From positions 124,001 to 188,000 of the forward strand of contig CAWJEK010000015.1 in NCBI GenBank assembly GCA_963841885.1: a stretch of 64,000 nt of DNA. The letters are read 5' to 3'. Positions 48,727 to 57,757 of this stretch are shown here, one piece after another. The notes under the pieces were generated by a model. That model was not told where the DNA came from, made no database searches, and worked only from the letters and a program-made list of their open reading frames with translations. The stretch comes from Bog-756 sp963841885 (GTDB lineage Bacteria > Actinomycetota > Acidimicrobiia > Acidimicrobiales > RAAP-2). The first letter of the stretch is position 1. Each line of letters opens with the position of its first letter. Position numbers and translations under genes: made by a program.

Positions 48727-49773
48727 CCATCACCCCCGAGGTGGTGGACTCCCGGGGGATGTGGGACGCCACGCTCGGCCTCCCCGAACAGGTGGTCTCG
48801 GCGGCGGAGGCCGCCCGGGAGGTCGACGGGCTCCCCGGCCACGACGACGTCGAGAACGTGGTCGTGCTGGGCATGGGTGACAGCGGCATCGTGGGCGACG
48901 TGCTGACGGCGGTGGCGGCGCCGTTCATGCCGGTGCCGGTGACGGTGGTGAAGGGCTACGTGCCGCCGGACCACGTCGGAACCGGCTCGCTCGTGTTGGC
49001 GGTGTCCTTCTCCGGCGACACCGAGGAGACGATCGAGGCCGCCACCGCCGCCTACGAAATCGGGCGCGGCCATGGTCGTGGTGTCCGGCGGCGGTGAGCT
49101 GCTCCGCCTGTCGGGGGAGTGGGACGTGCCACTGGTCCCGGTGCCGGTCTCGATACCCGAGGCCCGCACCGCCCTCGGGGCGATGGCCGTGCCTCCGCTC
49201 GTGCTCCTCGAGTCGATCGGCCTGTTCCCCGGGGCCCAGCAGTGGATCGACCTGGCCGTCGACCAGCTGTCCCGTCGCCGCGACCATCTCGCCCGGAACG
49301 GGAGCGTGGCGGAGCAGGTGGCGCGCCGGATCGGCCGGACCATCCCCCTCGTGCACAGCAGTCAGGACCTGGGCGCGGCGGCCGCGCTGCGGTGGAAGTG
49401 CCAGATCAACGAGAGTGCCAAGTCACCGGCCTTCTGGAACGTGCACCCCGAGCTGTGTCACAACGAGGTGGCGGGCTGGGGTGTCAACGGGGACGCCACC
49501 CGCCAGCTCGTCACGTTGGTGAACCTCCGCCACGACGCCGAGCATCCCCAGGTGAGCCGTCGTTTCGACCTGGTCACCGAGGCGCTCCGCGAGGTGATGG
49601 CCGATGTGGTCGAGGTCCGGGCCCAGGGTGAGGGAGACCTGGCCCAACTCCTCGATCTCGCCCTGGTGGGCGATGTGGTGGCGCTGCTCCTGGCCCGGCA
49701 CGAGGGCGTCGATCCCGGTCCCGTGCCCGTGGTGGACGACATCAAGCGCGTCCTGGCCGCCGGCGACGCCTGA
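48723..49773 (+). CDS. SIS-domain sugar isomerase, bifunctional phosphoglucose/phosphomannose isomerase-like (frameshifted)
   Basis: About 350 residues with two SIS folds. The first has VVVLGMGDSGIVGDVLTAVA and LAVSFSGDTEETIEA, the phosphosugar-binding Ser-rich loop. The second ends with CQINESAKSPAFWNVHPELC and HNEVAGW, the Glu/His active-site region of PGI/PMI. It would convert fructose-6-phosphate to mannose-6-phosphate (and/or glucose-6-phosphate), feeding manB. One extra G in 49062-49064 divides the gene; removing it restores YEIGAAMVVVSGGG. The ATG overlaps the Trm112 stop. The stop codon lies inside an 18-bp direct repeat. Confidence 0.85.
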
Positions 49774-49797
49774 GCCGGTCGCCGGCGACGCCTGAGC
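49758..49797 (+). repeat. 18-bp direct repeat across the SIS gene stop codon
   Basis: CGCCGGCGACGCCTGAGC occurs at 49758-49775 and again at 49780-49797 with a four-base spacer. The first copy holds the last codons and stop of the isomerase gene. It may be a recent slippage duplication or an assembly artefact. Confidence 0.7.
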
Positions 49798-49920
49798 GCC
49801 CTCGGCTCTACCCGCGAACAACGCCGGCCGGCACGGTGCCCGAGGCTGGCCACCCCCACCGGGTCGTTCCCGGCGCGTGTTTCGGTTGGATGACGGCTGG
49901 GTGAACTGGGTCGACAAGAG

Positions 49921-49948
49921 TTCACTTTGGCGCGTCCGGGCGTAGGCT
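49921..49948 (+). promoter_or_regulatory. Promoter of the structured RNA upstream of hpf
   Basis: TTCACT (49921-49926) and TAGGCT (49943-49948) with a 16-base spacer form a plausible promoter. A start six to eight bases later would fall at about 49955, exactly where the closing stem of the RNA begins. Confidence 0.5.
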
Positions 49949-49955
49949 CGGTGCC

Positions 49956-50234
49956 GTGAGCGGCGTGCGGGTCTGTGGTTGCAAGTCGAAGCCAGTCGCA
50001 GGCAAAACGACCCACGTAAGGCAACTCATGGTTGCTGAGCATGGTGCGGCTTAGGAGTAAGTCCTGCCCGTGGCGTCCCCGGCTGTCGGGGGCGGGCGGA
50101 GAGGGGATGACGCGTGCCACGAGTGGTCCCGATGGGTGTCGAACCGGAGACGGTCGCCGCCGCCGGAGCCCGGCCGTGAGTTCCCCTGCAGGCGAGTGTG
50201 GGGTCAAAGACCAGGTCAGCCGCACGCTGCTCAC
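49956..50234 (+). ncRNA. Structured RNA upstream of hpf, candidate raiA motif RNA
   Basis: A 279-base region without a convincing gene is closed by a long stem: 49956-49970 (GTGAGCGGCGTGCGG) pairs with 50220-50234 (CCGCACGCTGCTCAC), 15 pairs with one G-U. Inside are GCAAC-TCATG-GTTGC (50021-50035), a long helix starting CGTGGC (50069-50074) with GCCACG (50116-50121), and a capping hairpin CCCCG-GCTGT-CGGGG (50077-50091). The region ends 108 bases before the hpf (raiA) start. Position, size, multiple helices and actinobacterial host fit the raiA motif, a conserved RNA class described upstream of raiA genes in Firmicutes and Actinobacteria. I recognise it by context and structure, not by covariance search. 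Its function is not known. Confidence 0.7.
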
Positions 50235-50301
50235 GAACCATCCCCATCGAATCCATACCCATCCGACCCATCACCGAGTGACAAGGAGGAGCGGCCACAC
50301 C

Positions 50302-50310
50302 GTGCAGTAG
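50302..50310 (+). other. Two-codon open frame with Shine-Dalgarno before hpf
   Basis: AAGGAGGA (50283-50290) is the strongest ribosome-binding sequence nearby, and 11 bases later GTG CAG TAG forms a minimal open frame, ending 32 bases before the hpf start. It could be a start-stop element that stores or times ribosomes, or chance. Confidence 0.25.
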
Positions 50311-50342
50311 CAGTCGAACGACGAAGCCGAGGAGGCGAAGCA

Positions 50343-50705
50343 GTGGACGTAGTCATCACGCATGGCAGGAAGATCGTGTCCGACGAAGTTCGAGCCCTGA
50401 CCGAGGAGAAGGTGCGTCACATCGGTGCGCACTGTCCCGCCCTCGATCGGGCCGAGGTCCATTTCTCGGAGGAGCACAATCCGAGGATCTCCGATCGTGA
50501 GTGTTGCGAGGTCGTGATGACCGGGCACGGACACACCCTCCGGGCCCGGGCCGCCGGCCAGGCGCCCCTCGCCGCCGTCGACCTCGTCATCGAGAAGCTG
50601 GAGCACCAGGTCGAGCGGACCAAGGGCCGCATCGTCGGCCGGTCGCAGCCCCGCCACCGTGTTGCCGCCCCCGAGGCCCTGTTCCGCAAGGTGCGCACCG
50701 CCTGA
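50343..50705 (+). CDS. hpf: Ribosome hibernation promoting factor (short form)
   Basis: The intact 120-residue protein is one S30AE/RaiA domain: VDVVITHGRKIVSDEVRALT, VRHIGAHCPALDRAEVHFSE, CEVVMTGHGHTLRARAAG and AAVDLVIEKLEHQVERTKGR. It binds the 30S decoding region and silences ribosomes in stress. The long actinobacterial form normally has a second C-terminal dimerisation domain; that part is absent and the protein ends with a short basic tail, so this is the short type. The GTG at 50343 follows CCGAGGAGGCGAAGCA. The structured leader and small open frame upstream suggest regulation at the RNA level. A hairpin terminator follows the gene. Confidence 0.92.
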   Translation: MDVVITHGRKIVSDEVRALTEEKVRHIGAHCPALDRAEVHFSEEHNPRISDRECCEVVMTGHGHTLRARAAGQAPLAAVDLVIEKLEHQVERTKGRIVGRSQPRHRVAAPEALFRKVRTA

Positions 50706-50736
50706 CACCTGCGTGACCGCTCCCGGCCCGTCCGCC

Positions 50737-50761
50737 CGACGGCCCTTTCCGGGGCCCGTCG
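50737..50761 (+). terminator. Hairpin terminator after hpf
   Basis: CGACGGCCC (50737-50745) pairs with GGGCCCGTCG (50752-50761), nine pairs with one bulged C and a loop starting TTTCC. It lies 32 bases after the hpf stop and before the secA promoter. Confidence 0.5.
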
Positions 50762-50850
50762 GGGTGGGGCGGGCGGGGAGCGGCGGCCGCCGGGCCGGGT
50801 GGACCCCGCCGGGCCGACGGTTCCGGCGACTCCGGCGAGGCCGCCGACGG

Positions 50851-50856
50851 TAGAGT
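50851..50856 (+). promoter_or_regulatory. -10 element for secA (leaderless type)
   Basis: TAGAGT ends nine bases before the ATG at 50866 without a Shine-Dalgarno between them. Confidence 0.5.
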
Positions 50857-50865
50857 GGGTCCCCC

Positions 50866-53627
50866 ATGAGCATGTTCTCGAAAGTCCTCCGCGCCGGTGA
50901 GGGCAAGAAGGTCCGGCGGCTCGCCGAGCTGGTACCCCTGGTCAACGCGCTCGAACCGGAGATGGAGGCGCGGTCCGACGAGGAGCTGCAGGCCCTCACC
51001 GCCATGTTCCGGGAGCGCCTGGAGAACGGCGAGACACTGGAGGACCTCCTGGTGGAGGCCTTCGCCCTGGTGCGTGAGGCGGCGTGGCGGGTGCTGGGCC
51101 AACGGCACTTCGACGCCCAGTTGATGGGCGGCATGGCCCTCCACTTCGGGTGGATCGCCGAGATGAAGACCGGTGAGGGCAAGACCCTCGTGTCGACCCT
51201 GCCGGTCTACCTGAACGCACTGGCGGGCAACGGCGTCCACGTGGTGACGGTCAACGACTACCTCGCCACCCGTGACTCGGAGTGGATGGGGCGACTGCAC
51301 CGCTTCCTGGGCCTGACCGTGGGAAGGGTCGGGCCCGACATCACCGAACCCGCCGAGAAGCGCCAGGCCTACCTCTCGGACGTCACCTACGGCACCAACA
51401 CCGAACTCGGCTTCGACTACCTGCGCGACAACATGGCCCGCAACAAGGAGTCCATGGTCCAGCGGGGCCACGTCTTCGCCATCATCGACGAGGTCGACTC
51501 GATCCTCATCGATGAGGCCCGGACCCCCCTCATCATCTCGGGCCCGGCCGCCGAGACGGCCCAGCTCTATTACCAGTTCGCCGGGATCGTGCGCACCCTG
51601 CGGGCCGAGGAGGACTACGAGGTCGACGAGGAGAAGCGCACGGTGATCCCGACCGAGGCCGGGATCGAGAAGGTCGAGAAGCAGCTCGGGGTGTCGAACC
51701 TCTACGACGCGGTGGCCGTCAACTACGTGCACCACCTCAACCAGGCCCTCCTGGCCAAGGAGCTGTACAAGCGCGACAAGGACTACCTGGTGGCCCAAGG
51801 GGAGGTCCGCATCGTCGACGAGTTCACCGGCCGCACCCTCGACGGGCGCCGCTGGTCCGACGGCCTGCACCAGGCCGTCGAGGCCAAGGAGCGGGTGAAG
51901 ATCAAGGAGGAGAACCACACCTGGGCCACGGTGACCCTCCAGAACTACTTCCGCCTCTACGAGAAGCTCGCGGGGATGACCGGTACGGCCGAGACCGAGG
52001 CATCCGAGTTCGCCAACACCTACGAGCTCCCGGTGGTGCCGATCCCGCCGAACCGGCCCCTCGTGCGCGCCGACCAGCCCGACCTCATCTACAAGTCGGA
52101 GGACGGGAAGTTCGCCGCGGTGGTCGAGGACATCGCCGAGCGCCACGAGACGGGCCAGCCGGTGCTGGTGGGCACGGCGTCCGTCTCCAAGTCCGAGCAC
52201 CTCTCTCGGCTGTTGGACAAGCGCGGCATCCCCCACGAGGTGCTCAACGCCAAGCAGCACTTCCGCGAGGCGGAGATCGTCGCCCAGGCCGGGCGCATCG
52301 GGGCCGTCACCGTGGCCACCAACATGGCCGGCCGCGGCGTCGACATCATCCTCGGCGGCAATCCCGAGGGCCTGGCCCACCGGGAGGCCGTGGCCCGGGG
52401 CATCGACCTCACGACCGAGGAGGGCGCCGCCGAGCTGGCCCGCCTGGAAGCGGAGTTCGAGGAGCGTTGCACGGCCGAGGGTGAGGAGGTGCGGGCCCGC
52501 GGTGGTCTGTACGTCCTGGGTAGCGAGCGCCACGAGAGCCGGCGCATCGACAACCAGCTGCGCGGCCGGTCGGGCCGCCAGGGTGATCCGGGCGAGACGC
52601 GTTCTTCCTGTCGCTCGAGGACGATCTCATGCGCCTGTTCGCCACCGGTGCGATGAACTGGGTGATGGGTCGGGCCCTTCCCGACGACGTGCCCATCGAG
52701 GCCAAGATGGTGACCAAGGCCATCGAGCGGGCGCAGAACACGGTCGAGGGCCGCAACGCCGAGTCCCGCAAGGACGTGCTCAAGTACGACGACGTGATGA
52801 ACGAGCAGCGCAAGGTGATCTACGCCCGGCGCATGCAGATCATCGAGGGCGACGACCTGAAGGACGACACCGTCGAGCTGCTCGAGATGACGCTGTCCGA
52901 GGTCGTGGCCCGCTCGTGCCCGTCGGACTATCCCGAGGAGTGGGACCTGCCCGGTCTCATCACCGACCTGCAGCAGTACTACCCGACCAGCTTCACGGCC
53001 GAGGACTTCGCCGAGGCGGCGACGGCCGGCCAGGTCACCGAGAGCGTGATCACCGAGGCGCTCGAGCTCTACGCCGCCCGCGACGAGACGATCCCGGGGG
53101 GCGAGGAGACCGCCCGCCAGCTGGAACGGGACATCATGCTGCAGATCATCGACCAACGCTGGCAGGACCACCTGGCCGACATGGACTACCTGAAGGAGGG
53201 CATCAACCTCCGGGCCATGGGCAACCAGGACCCCCTGGTGGCCTGGCAGCGCGAGGGATTCGCCCTGTTCGGCAAGTTGATGGACGGCATCAACGACGAC
53301 TACCTGCGCTACGTGTTCCACGTCCAGGTGGTCGAGGAGGAGAAGCCCCAGCTCGACCTGGCCAATGCCCGGTACGTGGCCGCCGACGACCCGGTCCAGG
53401 GCGATGCCGGCGTCGCGGCCGCCTTCGCCGCCGCCACGCCCGCCGAGATCGAGGCCGCTGCGGCGGTGGCCGGTGGAGTGGGGGAGGCGCCGGCGGGCGG
53501 CGCCCTGTTCGACGAGGGGGAGACGCAGGCACCCATCGTCAAGTCCGAGCGGGAGAAGATCGGCCGCAACGAGCCGTGCTGGTGCGGCAGCGGCAAGAAG
53601 TACAAGCTCTGCCACGGCGCCAACTGA
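50866..53627 (+). CDS. secA: Preprotein translocase ATPase SecA (frameshifted)
   Basis: About 920 residues. Motifs in order: Walker A MKTGEGKTLVS, VHVVTVNDYLATRDSEWMGR, Walker B VDSILIDEARTPLIISG, the second nucleotide domain with GTASVSKSEHLSRL and NMAGRGVDIILGGNPEG, GSERHESRRIDNQLRGRSGR, the scaffold and wing regions, and a C-terminal zinc-binding CWCGSGKKYKLCHG for SecB or lipid contact. SecA drives unfolded exported proteins through SecYEG. One base is missing near 52599-52603; adding it gives GDPGETRFFLSLEDDLMRLF. Because SecA is essential, this must be a sequence error or a rare recoding site, and the former is far likelier. One base separates its stop from the prfB ATG. Confidence 0.95.
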
Positions 53628-53628
53628 G

Positions 53629-54786
53629 ATGGCGGCGGATACCCCCCGTCGGGGGGAGGGTGGGCCCGAACGGGTCGACATCCCCGAGCAGCTGGAGTCG
53701 CTGGCCGCACGGGTGACGGAGGCCGAGCGCTTCCTCGGAGCCGACGCCCTGGCGGAGCGCCGGGCCGAACTCGAGTCGCAGGCCTCGGCCCCCGACCTGT
53801 GGGACGACGCCGACCATGCCCGGGAGGTCACCACCGAGCTCGGCCGGGTGATCGAGGACCTGGAGCTGCTGGACGGACTGACGTCACGGCTGTCCGACGC
53901 CCAGACGCTCTACGAGCTGATGCAGGAGGAGGACGACGGGTCGCTGCGTCCCGAGATCGAGGAGGTGCTGGCCGGCCTCGGCCGCACGCTGGACGCCCTC
54001 GAGCTGAGGTCGCTGTTCGCCGGCGAGTACGACGACGGCGACGCGGTGGCCGAGATCCACGCCGGCGCCGGGGGTACCGACGCCCAGGACTGGGCCGAGA
54101 TGATGCTGCGCATGTACACCCGGTGGGCCGAGCGGCGCGGCTTCACCATCGAGGTGGAGGAGGCGACCGAGGGGCAGGAGGCCGGTCTCATGTCGGCGAC
54201 CTTCATCGTGCGCGGCCGGTACGCCTTCGGACTGCTGGCCGCCGAGCGGGGCGTGCACCGCCTCGTCCGCATCTCGCCCTTCGACGCGCAGCACCGCCGC
54301 CAGACGAGCTTCGCCTCGCTCGACGTGGTCCCCTTCCTGGAGGACGTATCCGGGGAGGTCGACATCGACGAGAAGGACCTCCGCATCGACACCTACCGCT
54401 CGTCGGGGGCCGGCGGCCAGCACGTGAACAAGACCGACTCGGCGGTGCGCATCACCCATCTCCCCTCGGGGATCGTCGTCACCTGCCAGAACCAGCGCAG
54501 CCAGACCCAGAACAAGGCCAAGGCCATGCAGGTACTCGGGGCCAAGCTGGCGGAGCGCCAGCGCGCCGAGCACCAGGCCACCCTCGACCAGCTGTCCGGC
54601 GATCGCACCGACAACGCCTGGGGCAACCAGATCCGCTCCTACGTGATGGCGCCGTACCAGCTGGTCAAGGACCTGCGCACCAACGCGGAGACCGGCAACG
54701 TGGAGGCCGTGCTCGACGGCGACCTCGATGCGCTCATCGAGGCCGAGCTGCGCCGCAACGCCGACCTGCGCCGCAACGGGAGCTGA
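53629..54786 (+). CDS. prfB: Peptide chain release factor 2
   Basis: The intact 385-residue protein has the codon-recognition tripeptide SPF (HRLVRISPFDAQHRR) that reads UGA/UAA, the catalytic GGQ loop (SSGAGGQHVNKTDSAVR), and the usual N-terminal helical domain. The programmed +1 frameshift that autoregulates prfB in many bacteria (CUU UGA near codon 26) is absent; the frame is open from the ATG at 53629. The first ten residues (AADTPRRGEG) are a short extra basic/acidic start. It sits one base after secA, so the two are co-transcribed. A GC-rich hairpin follows, then the ftsE promoter region. Confidence 0.95.
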   Translation: MAADTPRRGEGGPERVDIPEQLESLAARVTEAERFLGADALAERRAELESQASAPDLWDDADHAREVTTELGRVIEDLELLDGLTSRLSDAQTLYELMQEEDDGSLRPEIEEVLAGLGRTLDALELRSLFAGEYDDGDAVAEIHAGAGGTDAQDWAEMMLRMYTRWAERRGFTIEVEEATEGQEAGLMSATFIVRGRYAFGLLAAERGVHRLVRISPFDAQHRRQTSFASLDVVPFLEDVSGEVDIDEKDLRIDTYRSSGAGGQHVNKTDSAVRITHLPSGIVVTCQNQRSQTQNKAKAMQVLGAKLAERQRAEHQATLDQLSGDRTDNAWGNQIRSYVMAPYQLVKDLRTNAETGNVEAVLDGDLDALIEAELRRNADLRRNGS

Positions 54787-54790
54787 CGTC

Positions 54791-54805
54791 CCGGCACGGT
54801 GCCGG
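54791..54805 (+). terminator. Possible hairpin terminator after prfB
   Basis: CCGGCA-CGG-TGCCGG forms six pairs with a three-base loop five bases after the prfB stop. No U-tract follows. Confidence 0.35.
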
Positions 54806-54895
54806 CCGTCGGACGACCGAGGGGCGGGGTGATCGCGGTCGCCACACCCGTCGTCCGAGGTCAGAGGGCTGACCCATTTCCTCCCGGGTCACGGG

Positions 54896-54901
54896 TACAC
54901 T
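54896..54901 (+). promoter_or_regulatory. -10-like TACACT upstream of ftsEX
   Basis: TACACT lies about 70 bases before the ftsE ATG. The -35 region (CCCATT, 17 bases upstream) is weak, so this call is tentative. Confidence 0.3.
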
Positions 54902-54971
54902 GTCCTGGCGGCCAGCTCTTCCGTTGCACCTGCGGACACCCCGACGACTGCGCCCCGCACCTACGCATCCC

Positions 54972-55762
<791 letters not shown>

Positions 55763-55763
<1 letters not shown>

Positions 55764-56653
55764 TGGCGCTCTCCGCAACCTACGTCGGCAAGGAGGCCGC
55801 CACCAACCTGTGGCGCAACCGGCTCATGACGGCCGCCGCCATCCTGACCGTGGCGGTGTCGCTGGCCCTGGTGGGCTCGGCGCTCCTGCTCAAGCAGGGC
55901 GCCTCCAAGGCCACCGAGCTCTGGCAGAACGGTGTCCAGACCATCGTCTGGGTCAAGCCCACCGCCGGGCCGGCGCTGACGAACGCCCTCGACACCCAGC
56001 TGCACCAGTCGCCCTACATCAAGTCGTGTGTCTACCGTGACCAGGCCTACGACTACGCCGAGGCGAAGAAGGTCCTCCCCCCGGACGAACTCGACGCCAC
56101 CAACGAGTCCCAGTACCCGTCGTCGTTCCGCTGCGAGCTGGTCGACCCGTCGCAGGCGCCCGCCGTGTACCAGGCCTTCTACGGGAGACCCGGCGTGTTC
56201 GACGTGAAGTACCCGGGTCAGCAGATCAAGACCATGCAGTCGGTGATCCGCGTCCTGCAGTGGGTCTTCCTGACCGTGGCCGTCGTACTCCTGCTGTCCG
56301 CGTCCGTCCTGATCCTCAACACCATCCGAATGGCCATCTTCGCCCGACGGCGCGAGGTCTCGGTGATGAAACTCGTCGGCGCCACCAACTGGTTCATCCG
56401 ATTGCCGTTCATGGCCGAGGGGATGATCCAGGGCCTGCTGGGGGCCGGCGTGGCGGTTCTGGTGGTGCTCGCCCTCTACTGGGGCATCGGTCTGGACAAC
56501 AGCGGCACGGCCGCCACGTCGAACAGCATCATCGCCCAGATGTCGCTCAGCGGGTGGGAGGTGTTCGGCACCTGCCTGCTGGTCTCCGTGGTCGGCATCG
56601 GTGTCGGCGTCGTCGGATCGGCCTTCGCCGTCCGTCGCTTCCTCGACGTCTAG
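55763..56653 (+). CDS. ftsX: Cell division membrane protein FtsX
   Basis: The intact 296-residue protein has an N-terminal helix (RLMTAAAILTVAVSLALVGS), a periplasmic loop of ~140 residues, and three C-terminal helices with the FtsX/MacB pattern RREVSVMKLVGATNWFIRLPF and GVGVVGSAFAVRRFLDV. It transmits the FtsE ATPase cycle to periplasmic amidase activators or directly to wall hydrolases. Its ATG overlaps the ftsE stop. The last codon and TAG stop (56651-56653) form the CTAG sequence used as target by the IS481-family element that begins at the next base, so the insertion left ftsX intact but ended its transcript at a new place. Confidence 0.93.
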
Positions 56654-57694
56654 GTGTAGTGCCCACGGACCTTGCTGACAGGGTCCACCACTGATTGAAG
56701 CCTCCCGGGCGAGTGTGGAGCTGTTCACACACCCACGCTCACCAAGGAGGCTTCAGATGCACCGTAACGCCCGCCTGACCCCGGCTGGTCGACTGTTGCT
56801 GTGCCGACGGATCGAGTCCGGTTGGCCGGTGGCCCATGCGGCCGCCGCCATGGGCATTTCACGGGACCGGGCCTACGTCTGGTGGCATCGCTACCAGGAG
56901 GAGGGCATGGCCGGCCTCGAGGATCGGTCCAGTCGACCGCGCCGGTGCCCGAGCCGGACCAAGGCGTCGACCGAGCGCCGGATCGTCGGTCTGCGCCGGA
57001 CACGGGGCCTCGGTCCTGCCCGGATCGCCGGGATCGTGGACATGCACCCGTCGACCGTCCACCGGGTCCTCGTCCGTCACCGACTCAACCGGCTCGACCA
57101 CCTCGACCGGATGACGAGGGTGCCGATCCGGCGTTTCGAGATGTCCCGACCCGGCGAGCTGGTCCACCTCGACATCAAGAAGCTCGGCCGGATCCCCCGA
57201 GGTGGTGGATGGCGAGCCCATGGACGGGGGAACGCCAATGACCACAAGGTGACCAGGACCGGCTACGCCTTCGTCCACACCGCCATCGACGGCTACTCCC
57301 GGTTGGCCTACTCCGAGGTCCTCGACAACGAGCAGGGCCCGACCGCCGCCGACTTCTGGATCCGGGCCAGCGCGTTCTTCACCGACCACGGCATCACCGT
57401 CGAGCGAGTGCTGACCGACAACGGCGCCTGCTACCGCTCCCGTGCCTTCGCCACGGCGCTCGGGCCGGCCCGGCACAGCTTCACGAGGCCCTATCGACCG
57501 CAGACCAACGGCAAAGCCGAGCGCTTCAATCGCACGCTCCTGGCCGAGTGGGCCTACGCCCGAACCTGGACGTCAGATGGACAGCGGAACCGCCGGCTTG
57601 CCCACTGGCTTCACATCTACAACCATCATCGGCACCACACCGCCGTGGGAGGGCCTCCCATCCGCCGTGTCGGCAACGTTGCGGGGCACTACAG
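56654..57694 (+). mobile_element. IS481-family insertion sequence
   Basis: The element is 1,041 bases with terminal inverted repeats: left GTGTAGTGCCC and right GGGCACTACAG match over ten of eleven outer bases, and matching continues imperfectly to about 29 bases. CTAG flanks both ends (56650-56653 and 57695-57698), consistent with the NCTAGN target used by IS481. It contains one intact transposase gene. The left target copy is the stop codon of ftsX, and the right copy provides the transposase stop. Confidence 0.85.
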
Positions 57695-57698
57695 CTAG
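56757..57698 (+). CDS. IS481-family transposase
   Basis: The intact 313-residue DDE transposase has an N-terminal helix-turn-helix region (HAAAAMGISRDRAYVWWHRY), a second DNA-binding motif (GLGPARIAGIVDMHPSTVHR), the first catalytic Asp in LVHLDIKKLGRIPRGGGW, the second in VERVLTDNGACYRS, and the Glu in GKAERFNRTLLAEWAYAR. These are IS481 signatures. The ATG at 56757 follows AAGGAGGCTTCAG, a strong ribosome-binding site. The last codons AGC TAG use the CTAG target duplication just outside the right inverted repeat as stop codon. All catalytic residues are present, so it may be active. Confidence 0.92.
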   Translation: MHRNARLTPAGRLLLCRRIESGWPVAHAAAAMGISRDRAYVWWHRYQEEGMAGLEDRSSRPRRCPSRTKASTERRIVGLRRTRGLGPARIAGIVDMHPSTVHRVLVRHRLNRLDHLDRMTRVPIRRFEMSRPGELVHLDIKKLGRIPRGGGWRAHGRGNANDHKVTRTGYAFVHTAIDGYSRLAYSEVLDNEQGPTAADFWIRASAFFTDHGITVERVLTDNGACYRSRAFATALGPARHSFTRPYRPQTNGKAERFNRTLLAEWAYARTWTSDGQRNRRLAHWLHIYNHHRHHTAVGGPPIRRVGNVAGHYS

Positions 57699-57757
57699 GT
57701 TCCCCTGGCGCGTAACCCGTCACGGGGTGGCGGACCACCCTCCGTATCGGCGGCCGG

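Noticed and set aside
49900..50342. A protein gene in the hpf leader (open frames of 90-210 codons)
   Set aside because: The open frames have no family motif and biased Arg/Pro/Ser content, while the DNA folds into long helices. A structured RNA fits better.
52590..52660. Programmed frameshift or recoding in secA
   Set aside because: No slippery heptamer, stop-adjacent Shine-Dalgarno or stable downstream structure was seen, and many unrelated genes show the same kind of single-base lesion. Sequence error is simpler.
53629..53760. Programmed +1 frameshift in prfB
   Set aside because: The frame is open from the ATG onward, and no CUU UGA site with upstream Shine-Dalgarno exists.
56600..56660. 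Truncation of ftsX by the insertion sequence
   Set aside because: The protein ends RRFLDV as expected for the family and the stop codon is its own; the insertion begins after it.
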